From: Willaertia magna
Taxonomy: Eukaryota; Heterolobosea; Eutetramitea; Acrasida; Naegleriidae
Reading direction: 5' to 3'
DNA length: 24,890 nucleotides
NCBI GenBank assembly: GCA_902984215.1
Contig: CADWAF010003346.1
Span: 1 to 24,890 of the forward strand
The translations under genes and the position numbers were made by a program. A model generated the notes under the pieces. The model saw nothing but the letters and a program-made list of their open reading frames with translations, did no database searches and was not told where the DNA came from. Numbering within the stretch: the stretch's first letter is position 1; each line of letters starts with the position of its first letter. This document shows, one piece after another, positions 15,946 through 24,890 of this stretch.

Positions 15946-17601
15946 TTACAAATTCTTTGCTACATTTTCTTCTAATTGTTTAATTGCACTTTCATACTTT
16001 TGTTTGTCACTCCAGCTTTTAGATTCTATTTGTGATCCAGTAAGGGAAGTAAATAATGAGCTAGTCTTTTCTTCTTTTAAGGATTTAACTTCTCCTGTTG
16101 AAATTAATTTGACAACCTTTGCAACTGTGCTTGGCTCATAAGCACCGTTTATAATATAAACATTATCTGCCTTATTAAGTGTAGAAAATGTTGCAGCAAC
16201 TTCTTTTGCATTTGCATAAGGTCTTTGTGCTCCGAATTCAGTAAAGGATTTATTGAAAGTACCTTCCTTTGTTCCAACCTTAACTAAACCACTTGTAAAT
16301 AATTGTTGTGGATTTGTTACCTTACCAACTAATGGAACGACAAAGTTTGGATCTTCAACAACAAAAACAATATTCTTTGGAGCTTTAACAATATTTGGCA
16401 AAACTTTTCCTGAAACTCTTGTTGTAATACGAACTTTTCCATTAACATCCTCAACAATATCACCCTTCTTAACACCATTAGATACAAATTCATTCTTTGC
16501 ATCAAGAGTAGCATATAAACCACCAACAGCTCTACTTAAGCCTAATTCAGATAAAACATTATAGTGTGCACCATACACTGTGAAATCATTAGAAGTATTA
16601 GTTAATAAAGCAGAACGAACACTATTTGTACTATTGATAAAAAGAGTTGTTGAAGCACCATCCTTATTAATAATAGCATCGGAAGGTAAAACAATAGCTG
16701 AACCCTTACTCTTCTCAAAAATAGACTTTGCAGAACTACGAGCAATAGCATCTAATAAAAGTTCAGTTGACATATTACCGGAAATAACAGTAGAATTATT
16801 ATTATCATTTTCAAAAACAAATTCAGTTCTCTTTAAGCCTAAATCTGCAGGATGTGGACCATGGAACTCTTCTACAACAGATGTAGGTACAAATTGAAAA
16901 CCTGGAGCATGAAGAATAAGTGTTTCATAATGATATTGTGTTGGTACTATTTTTCTAATAGGTAAAATCATATTCTTTAAGAACAAGCCTGAAACTGAGT
17001 TATCGGTAACCACTCTAACAAGACAGGTAATTTGATTTCCAGCTCCAAAACAACCATCTTGAGAGAAACTATTTGGTACATGTGAAAGATACCAACCAAC
17101 TTCACGTTGGGTACGTTTGTGGTGTTTATCTGACATTGGAGTATAGCCCTTTACTAAAGTATCTGTAGCTTTAGTAACAACTAATTTATCATAGTCAGTA
17201 ATAGTTGGTAAATTGTTTTCTTTTAATTTTAATGTTTGTTTTTCTTTATCTACTTCACCAAATGATTTAGCTAATAAAGTATCTACGGAAGCATTACGAT
17301 ATGCATCGTAAATTGGGAAGATTTGACATTTACCCAAACTCCAGTTGTGGGTACTTTGATCTCCTTCCCTTTCATCTGATAATGCTACTTTTTGTTCTCT
17401 AATTTTTTCATCATACTTTTGTCTTGCTTCTTCCATAATTTTTGTTTGGTTAACAAGGTGTGAAATTAAAACAGAATTATTATTGGAGCTACCAGTTGTA
17501 GTATTAACTGCAGCTTTTGTTGAATAAAAACATTTTGAATTATTGTTAGAAAGTAAAATTTTCAAAATCTTTTTAGTTTGGCGAGAAGAAGGCTTCATCA
17601 T
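15946..17601 (-). CDS. Mitochondrial PEPCK-like protein lacking the ATP-binding motifs (pseudoenzyme)
   Basis: 551 residues with a true ATG, close to the usual length of ATP-type phosphoenolpyruvate carboxykinase (about 530) plus a presequence. The N-terminus (MMKPSSRQTKKILKILLSNN, then SKCFYSTKAA) is a typical mitochondrial targeting peptide. Family marks: DGCFGAG with VRVVTD, GLFLKNM (182-211), ILHAPGFQF (229-237), a later STVISG (270-275), and RVSGKVLPN with PKNIVFVVED (395-417), which stands for the R-x-x-Y-P-L/I-P-N and P-K-N-I-F-F-L segments. The site that should be the P-loop (G-x-S-G-T-G-K-T-T) reads INSTNSVRSA at 322-331, with Lys and Thr gone, and the metal-binding D-D-E-H region reads VYGAHYNV (342-349). 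The substrate motif G-R-S-P-K-D is also absent. Catalysis is therefore very unlikely; a structural or regulatory role in the mitochondrion is inferred. Confidence 0.75.
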   Translation of the reverse strand: MMKPSSRQTKKILKILLSNNNSKCFYSTKAAVNTTTGSSNNNSVLISHLVNQTKIMEEARQKYDEKIREQKVALSDEREGDQSTHNWSLGKCQIFPIYDAYRNASVDTLLAKSFGEVDKEKQTLKLKENNLPTITDYDKLVVTKATDTLVKGYTPMSDKHHKRTQREVGWYLSHVPNSFSQDGCFGAGNQITCLVRVVTDNSVSGLFLKNMILPIRKIVPTQYHYETLILHAPGFQFVPTSVVEEFHGPHPADLGLKRTEFVFENDNNNSTVISGNMSTELLLDAIARSSAKSIFEKSKGSAIVLPSDAIINKDGASTTLFINSTNSVRSALLTNTSNDFTVYGAHYNVLSELGLSRAVGGLYATLDAKNEFVSNGVKKGDIVEDVNGKVRITTRVSGKVLPNIVKAPKNIVFVVEDPNFVVPLVGKVTNPQQLFTSGLVKVGTKEGTFNKSFTEFGAQRPYANAKEVAATFSTLNKADNVYIINGAYEPSTVAKVVKLISTGEVKSLKEEKTSSLFTSLTGSQIESKSWSDKQKYESAIKQLEENVAKNL

Positions 17602-17732
17602 TTTTTTCTAAAACCTTTTGGCTTTGGGGTGATTGGGCTATTTTTTTTACAAGCTGTGGTTGCCCGCCAATTTTTTCACATTGCCAACCTTTTCTTTCCT
17701 TCTGTTGTTTTTATGAAATGATAAGTTAGAAA

Positions 17733-19304
17733 TTAAAACTGACTCTTTTTATTTGTGAAAAGACATAGTCTAGAATCTTCTAAATATCTAATGTATGCCT
17801 CTAAAGCTTCTATGGTATTAAGTTGTTTGAGAGCCATTAAGGTGTTGGCACGAACATATCTATTCGTTGTAGTGTCTATTATTTGAGAAAAATAGTCAAT
17901 TGGGTCAAATGATAGTTTTACACAATTCAATGCGTTGGAACATCTTGCAAATGATAAAGCAGAAGTAAAACATATTTGAGAATCTTTTTCTTCACTTAAC
18001 ATCTTTTTCAAATATCCAATTAATTTCAAAATTTGTTTTTCATTCTTCTCAATCTCATCCTTCTTCAAAACTCCTAAAACTGTTCCAATAGCTTCTGTTA
18101 AATATAATCTACAATATTCATCTGTTTGTAAGAAATTCATTTCACTTACAATTACCAGAGTGTTTAACATTAAGGTTTTTGTTTCTTCTTTACATCTACT
18201 AAAGTTAGAGGCAGCTTGAAATATAATGAATAAAACTAAATATAATATCTTTTTGTCAACCTTAGTAATATTTTTACATAAAAACGAAGCAACACCTTCA
18301 ACATCTCTTGCCATTGCCAGTGCAAAAGATACATAAAATCTAACTAATTTTGGACTTGAATTGAATTTTTCGAATAAAGTTGGCAACTCATTTTGTAAAG
18401 CTAATTGATATGCTGCAAAACATAATTCATCTTCATTGATATAATTACTTTGCAGTAATTTCTTTAATTCTGTTTCCACATCATATTTAACAATAAGATT
18501 ACTATCTATTGTATAATTAAATAAACAATTCCACATTGTGAGACAAACAGGGGCAAATAATTTAGGAACCTTTTCATCGCAATAAGTATTCCAAATTGGT
18601 TCAGAAATATTTTCTTTAATTAATATCTCTTTCATTATTTTCAGAGCTCTTTCATCACAAGGTTCCACTAATCTTTCAAATTGAAATTTAAACATTAATC
18701 TTGTATTGTTTTTACTTGTATTAAATGTTCCCTTATGAATTAAATCATAATGTATTAATAATATTGAACCTCCCTCAACTTCTGCATATTGTTGTTTTTC
18801 CTTAATAAATTCCTTGTCATTTTGATTTTTTCTAAAGTTATAAATGTCAGCTGTATACTGAGATTGTGGCACAAAAGCAGTTGGAGCATTTCCAAGTTGT
18901 AAATTTACATCTCTAGGATAATACATACACATTAAATATCTAGGAAAGTGATTTCTAATTGGTTTTTTATGTCCAAAGAAACTATCTTTATGCCAATTCT
19001 GTTCTTTTTGACCTGGTTTATTATCGTGACAAAACCTATGAGGCATCATTTGATAATTTGGACCAAGTAATGAAAGTAAAGCGCCGTCAATCACTGGATC
19101 TTTAAAAATCTGACCCAATTCCGATATTTTAGGAAGTATATTATTTCCAGGGTTACCTTCATTATTCAACAACTGCATTGTCTTTTGATAGATTGTCATG
19201 TGTAAATCCTTTGGAATGGAAGAAGGTTGTAATAACAAATAGCCATTCAATAAGAAAAATTTTATTTGGTCTGTAGTTAAAAGTTTCTTTTGTTTTTCTG
19301 ACAT
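17733..19304 (-). CDS. Phytanoyl-CoA dioxygenase-like protein with helical C-terminal half
   Basis: 523 residues with a true ATG. Residues about 10-215 are a PhyH-type double-stranded beta-helix: W-H105-K-D107-S gives the H-x-D pair for Fe(II), H190 in DLIHKGTFNTS gives the distal His, and R202 in NNTRLMFKFQF is the usual 2-oxoglutarate-binding Arg, so the active site looks complete. The first helix FFLLNGYLLL is the common start of the family. Residues about 230-520 are helical with repeats resembling HEAT/armadillo units (for example SNYINEDELCFAAYQLALQN; ALSFARCSNALNCVKLSFDP). Members of this superfamily hydroxylate lipids, metabolites or proteins; the substrate cannot be told, though the helical half suggests protein binding. 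No targeting signal is seen. Confidence 0.75.
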   Translation of the reverse strand: MSEKQKKLLTTDQIKFFLLNGYLLLQPSSIPKDLHMTIYQKTMQLLNNEGNPGNNILPKISELGQIFKDPVIDGALLSLLGPNYQMMPHRFCHDNKPGQKEQNWHKDSFFGHKKPIRNHFPRYLMCMYYPRDVNLQLGNAPTAFVPQSQYTADIYNFRKNQNDKEFIKEKQQYAEVEGGSILLIHYDLIHKGTFNTSKNNTRLMFKFQFERLVEPCDERALKIMKEILIKENISEPIWNTYCDEKVPKLFAPVCLTMWNCLFNYTIDSNLIVKYDVETELKKLLQSNYINEDELCFAAYQLALQNELPTLFEKFNSSPKLVRFYVSFALAMARDVEGVASFLCKNITKVDKKILYLVLFIIFQAASNFSRCKEETKTLMLNTLVIVSEMNFLQTDEYCRLYLTEAIGTVLGVLKKDEIEKNEKQILKLIGYLKKMLSEEKDSQICFTSALSFARCSNALNCVKLSFDPIDYFSQIIDTTTNRYVRANTLMALKQLNTIEALEAYIRYLEDSRLCLFTNKKSQF

Positions 19305-19533
19305 TATTTTTTGGTTTGTTTGATGTTTACTGCTGCGGTTGTGTTCTTATCAATTGCTGTTTTGAAAGTGAACTTTGTTTAATTTACTTCATATTCGAGT
19401 TTTAAGTTCTAAATTTTATTTTGAATTGTAATTTTTGTTGTTTTACAAAAATTTACGTTCCTTGCTCAAAAGGTTTAGAATAACTTTTAGTTGTAAACAA
19501 TAGGTTGACAGCAGCGAAAAAATAACAAAAAAA
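19305..19533. promoter_or_regulatory. Divergent intergenic region (bidirectional promoter)
   Basis: 229 bp lie between the start codons of two diverging genes (PhyH-like to the left, F-box-like to the right), so this stretch must hold both promoters. It has T-rich and A-rich halves but no clear core element that I can name. Confidence 0.5.
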
Positions 19534-22067
19534 ATGTTAATAGAAGAAGTATTGGAAATCACAAAATTACCACAAGAAATAATTTTGTTTAACATTTTAT
19601 TAAAATATTTACCATTTTCTGATCAATTAAAATTTCTACTTGTAAATCATTATTTTAAACAAGTAATGGAGGAATATAACACTTCTTTACAACTTTACAA
19701 AAAATTAACAAAATTATTCACAAAAAATAGTGACACTGATTCTTTACCGATAATTGATATTTTAAAAAAGGAAAATAATAAATATCATTTATTAGAGTTA
19801 TTATTAAAAAATGATATAAATCAAAATGGATATTTACAAGAGAAAACATTTGCAAAATTAATTTTATATTATTTGGATGTTTTTTTAAAGGAAAAATTTG
19901 TCAAAATAATTTTTTATTTTGTAATCGTTATTTTAAAAGAAGTTTATTATTTATTGACAAAAAATATTTAAATATTGATAATTTACAAAATAGAATAAAT
20001 ATTATTTGTGAAAATAAAAAACCACAAAGAAAAAAACAAAAAAAAGATCATTATGAAGATTCTATAGATTTTACAACATTGTTAAAACAATTAATTGAAT
20101 TAAAAATAATTGAAGTACGAACAAGCGATCATTATTTTAGTTCTTTAAATTCTTTAAGTAAAATGTTGTCAATTGATTTTTACTATCATGCCAACCATCA
20201 ATCAACATCACTGAACAATAATACTGAAAAATTACAAAGTTATCCTATTGGTTGTATTCCACAATTACCAAATCAACCCATTTTAATATTTTCTTTATTT
20301 TTATGTTATTCTCAAGGATATAACTGTCGCCAAGATAGAACAGATAATGGATTAAATATTTTTATTAAATTTTTTTCTTTAAATATTTTACAAGAAATTA
20401 TTCCACAAAATGAAGAAATTTTAAATGAAATAAAAGATATTCAAATTGGAAAGTATTACAAGCTTTTTGAGGTGGAAGATTACAGTGATTTTAGTGATGA
20501 GGATAATATCATAATTGTAAATAATTATTTTTTTAATTTAATTAAATTTATCTTAGAAAATACCTGTTTTAAAAATATATTAGGTACTTGTGAAAATTTA
20601 AAGTTGTTGTTAAATAATAGATTTATATTTATTTTATTTTTTATTAAATGTTTACATTTTACAATAGAAAAGGAATATTTAGATATCCCAGATAAATACA
20701 TTTCCCCTGTAGGTGAAAGTTTTGATAATATTTACCATGGATTTGATGAATTATTTAAGAACTTTGTGACCTCAAAAATAACTAATGAAAGCTATGATAG
20801 CAATAATACAAATCAACCTAGTAAGGTGATGCGGTTAATTGAATCGCATGGTCACAGTCCAAGGTTTTATTCTTTTGGCAATACGAAACGTAATTTTGAA
20901 GATTTAACTAATTGTTTAGAATTACTGTTTCAAACATTTAGAAATGAAATGTCAACAACTGTCACAACAAAGAAACAACAATTTACAGATGACATTATGG
21001 ATTATGATAATAACTTATCTGTTGTGAAAAAAGAAGATGAGTTGCGTATAGAAGGATTATTGGCGAATGGAAAGATAGATGGTGAAGTAATTTGGATGAA
21101 TGATAATTCTTTTTTAGAATTTATGTGTGAACAGTTACCATTATTTTATTCTCAACTAGAAACACAATTAAATATAAATAATTTTGTTCATTATTTTGAT
21201 TTGGGTTTACAACATAAATTATTTAAACAAATTGAAGATAATGAAAATGAAGAAGAATATGAATTTAATGATATTATTAAAGAAACATGTTTTGCCGCAA
21301 ATGAACTGTTTCAAGCAATTAAATATTATTACAACAATAACAGCAGTGACAATAATTGCGCTAAAATTAGTAACATCAAAGGATGTTTCCACACTATTTC
21401 GGTTGGTGATTGTTCCAATGAACAAAATTTAACATTATCTTTCGATTTCCAATTTTCCAAAGACGTTCAATTAAACAACAATTTTGATGAAAGCTATCAC
21501 GTTGAATATGAATATAGTTTCCAACCACTTTTTTATACAAACGATGCATTTCATGTTTATAAAAATATAACCATTAATGGTGAATCATTAAGAACGGTTG
21601 ACTTTGATGATATATATAGTGGTTGTAAAATGTTCTTATTACCAAATGATTGGTTAGTTCACCAAAATAAATCTCAAAAGAAAACAAAAATTTCCGCAAG
21701 AACAGCACAACAGTATCCAGCTATTCAATTACAATGTTACTTATTTGAATTTTTATTATTAAATATTGCTGGTATATTAGATAGTGACATTACAAATTGT
21801 ATTTTACCATTACGTACCTTTACTGATGTTTTAGAATTTGCTTTTAGTGACAATTCAGTTTTTTCACACATTCTTTTTGATGATGATGAAATTTCCTTAA
21901 TTGAAACACGATTGGAAAGTATTATTGGGGGTTTGGTAGATAATGACGAAGAGGATAATAGTGATGATAATGAAGAAGAAAACTCTTTAGAGGGAAGTGA
22001 AGACGAAGATGAAATAGATGAAGAAGAACTAAATGATTTATTGGAACTAAACGCAAACACAATTTGA
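19534..22067 (+). CDS. F-box-like protein with acidic tail, interrupted by an apparent -1 frameshift
   Basis: The first frame (19534-19971, 145 residues) has an F-box-like start: LPQEIILFNILLKYLPFSDQ, then KFLLVNHYFKQVMEEY (residues 12-49), as in Skp1-binding adaptors. A second frame runs on to 22067 and is open upstream as far back as 19863, well before the first ends. Across the T6 run at 19910-19915, one extra T would join ...KEKFVKII to FLFCNRYFKRSLLF, giving a single protein of about 840 residues. No GT-AG pair of the right phase was found to do this by splicing. The body has no recognised domain. The end is very acidic (DNDEEDNSDDNEEENSLEGS and following). The break is either an assembly indel or a real frameshift. 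Confidence 0.55.
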
Positions 22068-22158
22068 CACTTTTGAAAGATTTTTCTTGGCGCCAAAAAT
22101 AACGCTCACAGGTTAAAACCTTAAAAGAAGAATACTTTCAAAAATTAATGAGCAGACA

Positions 22159-24890
22159 ATGGAGGCATGGAATGCAGAATCTTCCTTTTTTCATAAAATC
22201 AACAATTTCACTCAAACTATAGAGGATATAACTCAATTAGAGGCAATAGAACCTAGTCAAATAGAAGAGGCGATATATAAATCTTTACTTTCCGCAAAGA
22301 AATGTCTTATGCTCTTATTTGAGGAGAATGGAGTTTTCTTGGATTTTACTTCTGATTCGCAAAGAAGAATTGAGTCATCTATTGAAAGTATTTTCTATCA
22401 TTTCGGGAAAAAGTTTATTGATTTTGAAAATCATTTTATTAAGATAACAAGACAAAACGCAATTACAGACCATGCTAAAGATATAGAATTTCAATTAAAA
22501 GAAAGAATTGAACTTACAAGTGCATATAAATTGAAAATAGAAGATCTATCGGAGCAAATTAAAAGAAATGAAATTCAAATGGATTTTATGAGAGGTCAGT
22601 TAATGAGGAGAGATTTGCGATTGAAAGAACAAAGAGAACAACTATTCAAAGAAATTATTTTATTAAGGGAACAGTTATTAAAACATAATGATAATGGTGA
22701 TATATTTACAAGTATGTCGTGGAATGACGTAGAGTCTTTCCAAGAGACAAACTATATGGATGAAGAGAAAAAACATAGACTTGCTAATCTTTCTAAAAAA
22801 TATGAAAAACAAATAAGGGACCTGATTGAGGCACACAACGAAGAAATTGTAAATTTACAAAACTCTTTTGACGATGAGATTCGGTTTGCAAAGAAGGAAA
22901 ACAACAAAATTCAAAAAGAGGTCGAAGAGCTAAAGGAAAGATTGTAAGTAGTAATTCACTTTTACAAGGTATAATTTCGTATTAGAGAACAAAAGGACAG
23001 AGATATGCAAGATCTAAGAAGATATCTAGAAGATGTTGAAGAACAATTAATTGTAGCACAAAACGACAAAGAGTAAGTAACATAAGTTGACCTTAAAATT
23101 ATAATTGTTTGTCACAGTACTTTACTTTTGAGACTTGATGAGGTGGAAAAGACGAATTTTACATTAAAGAGATTAAATCAACAACGAGAAGATGAGTATA
23201 TTTCACTAAAAGAAAGGCATGACAAATTGAGAGAAGAGACTACTTTTCTTACGTATAGAAACAAGCAATACACTGTCCCTGAAATTAAAGTTCTGTTGTT
23301 TGAAAGAGAAGAGGCACTGGAAAAATTACGAGTATATGACACCACAAAAGACCACGAAAAGCATAAATTGAGAATGATTATTGAAGAACTTTCCACAAGG
23401 ACAGAAAAACAAAGATTAGAAATTAAATCATTTAAAGACAAAATATTTTTGCTACAAACGGACCTTGAAACAACAAAAGACAGTGTAGAGGAAAAAAGTG
23501 CAACATTGAATTCTGTACATTTATCTAATAGAGACATAAAAAAGTCTTATGAACTTCAGGTTGAGTTTTTGAGACAAGAATTGGGTAGAAAAACTGAGGA
23601 AGTAGAAAATCTTTCATTACAACTTGGAGATCTGAAGAGTAAATTGGAAGAAAAAGGAGGACTTAACGCACAAGAAAGTGAGGCATTAAGACAGGAATTG
23701 AGAGAGCTTGGTGATAAGCTTATAAAGAAAAATACTGAAGTACAAACAGTTTTAGAAGATAAAGAAAGATTAGAGCATATCATAGAAAATCTAACCAATG
23801 ACTTGGAAGAAAGTAGGAAATCTGTTGGTGAACTAAGAGAGGCAATACTGTTGGGAAGCTCCAAAATTTTTAGTGCCACTGTCAAAAGTGATTCTGGAAC
23901 TCAAACAGACAATGTCAGTAATACTTCACAACAAGATAAGCTTCCAACTATAAGAAGGGTAAAGAGTGTATTGTTACCTAAAAACAAGTTTAAAATTTCG
24001 GAAAAGCCAACTACATCTGCCACAACTACTACTGCGGTTAGTAAGGACTTATCTAGGGACGATGACAGTATTTCTTTCGTATCAACAGCAACGCCCATTG
24101 CTGAAACTAACGAAAGGAGGAACCCTTACGTTGATGAGTTGAAAGAACTTCAAGTGAAGTCCTTTTTACCCTTAGAAAATATTAAATCTGCAAATGAAGA
24201 TAAATACAGGCATAAAGAAGAAATAGATCCTATGCTTTCTGCAATACGAAAAACTTCAATTGATTATTCAAAACCGCTTACAGATAAGAATGAGCAAATT
24301 GAAAAGAGGAAAGATTTAATGGTTGACAGAATATTAAAACTAAACGAAGACAAACTTTTAAAGGTTTTAGGAGCAACAGGAATGCTTGTTGAGGAAGGTA
24401 AGTGTTTATCCAAATTATTACTAAACCTTAGTTTTAGACAAGGAAAATGTGCAAGATAGCAAAGAAAATGAAGATTCCAACAATTATTGGTTAGAACTTA
24501 ATGAAACACTTTCCAAAGAATTTGAAAGAAGAACTAAAAGAAAAGCAATTATAGAAGAGACTCTGAAAAGAATTACTATTAAGGAGAAACAATTTGTACC
24601 TTTAATTGATGGTAATCAAGTGGTTGGTACTCCTAGATTAAACGAAGATATAGATTTATCTACTTCAAACTCGTTTGTTCCAACAATTAAAGTGCCACCA
24701 AAAAGGTTTAAGGTTACATCTCCAAAGAGGCCCAGAACTCAGGAAACACCAAGAGAAAACATACTTACTGCAACAAGTCAATCCGAAGTTCACTATTTAA
24801 ATATGGATGTGAACAAACTCATAAAGCCAATACCACCACCTGCCAAACAATCAATGACAGCTCTTAAGAGACATTACAAATTGCCTCTCA
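22159..24890 (+). CDS. Long coiled-coil protein, four or more exons, 3' end outside window
   Basis: Exons are 22159-22943, 22986-23072, 23118-24397 and 24438 (or 24456)-24890+. Introns are 42, 45 and 40 (or 58) nt with GTAAGT donors; the acceptors ATTAG and CACAG are clear, while for the third both TTTTAG (24437) and GTGCAAG (24455) keep the frame. At least about 860 residues result. Residues 110-260 and most of 290-530 are heptad-rich (for example EVENLSLQLGDLKSKLEEKG), so the protein is a long coiled coil. After it come a Ser/Thr-rich linker with basic RRVKSVLLPKNKFKI and a C-terminal stretch with K-R-F-K-V-T-S-P-K-R-P-R. The layout suits a cytoskeletal, centriolar or chromosome-associated scaffold, but no family is recognised. 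An out-of-frame ATG at 22148 opens a short overlapping upstream frame. Confidence 0.7.

Noticed and set aside
16253..16897. Plus-strand reading frames opposite the PEPCK-like gene
   Set aside because: They are shadows of the minus-strand gene, which has clear family motifs along its whole length.
19921..19993. A GTAATC...ATAG intron joining the two frames of the F-box-like gene
   Set aside because: Its length (73 nt) gives the wrong phase; all GT-AG pairs tried here give the same wrong phase.

Overview
The window reads as nuclear DNA of a very AT-rich, gene-dense, ciliated protist. The evidence is short GT-AG introns (about 40-63 nt, mostly with GTAAGT donors), the standard genetic code, tightly packed genes on both strands, a mitochondrial ribosomal protein, and a dynein-2 light intermediate chain that serves intraflagellar transport. 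NHL and F-box proteins plus a cilium gene in so AT-rich a genome suggest a heterolobosean amoeboflagellate (Naegleria/Willaertia-like). This placement is an inference. The presence of dynein-2 argues against the similarly AT-rich but cilium-less dictyostelids.

Left part (1-5100): the 3' end of an NHL-repeat propeller protein, a short F-box-like protein, a B-box zinc-finger gene whose 5' end is unresolved, a tRNA-like A-box/B-box relic, and two small minus-strand genes that look nuclear (one with an AT-hook tail, one acidic with a basic SPLRKKRR motif).

Middle (5114-12510): an unusual accessory block. Two long reading units, A (5114-8056) and B (8341-12197), are each broken by in-frame stops, and B also by a -1 frame change at an A9 run, yet the frame stays open for hundreds of codons on either side. 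Both units, and the B-box gene, carry the same short PS(L/M)DA module; in A and B it lies directly after a TAG. The end of unit A resembles a Maelstrom (MAEL) domain, the RNase-H-like domain of piRNA-pathway proteins. The later part of unit B carries a compatible E...C-x2-H-x6-C pattern. The block ends in a broken C-terminal fragment of a DASS/SLC13-type anion transporter.

Right part (12626-24890): well-formed housekeeping and cytoskeletal genes: mitochondrial ribosomal protein L38 (2 exons), dynein-2 light intermediate chain (3 exons), a small membrane-anchored protein, a mitochondrial-targeted PEPCK homologue that has lost its ATP-binding motifs, a phytanoyl-CoA-dioxygenase-like protein with a helical C-terminal half, an F-box-like acidic-tailed protein interrupted by one apparent -1 frameshift at a T6 run, and a multi-exon coiled-coil protein that runs off the window.

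There is no operon logic. Genes are close neighbours with short intergenic gaps (often about 100 bp) and tight convergent ends. No intact tRNA, rRNA, CRISPR array or recognisable transposase was seen.
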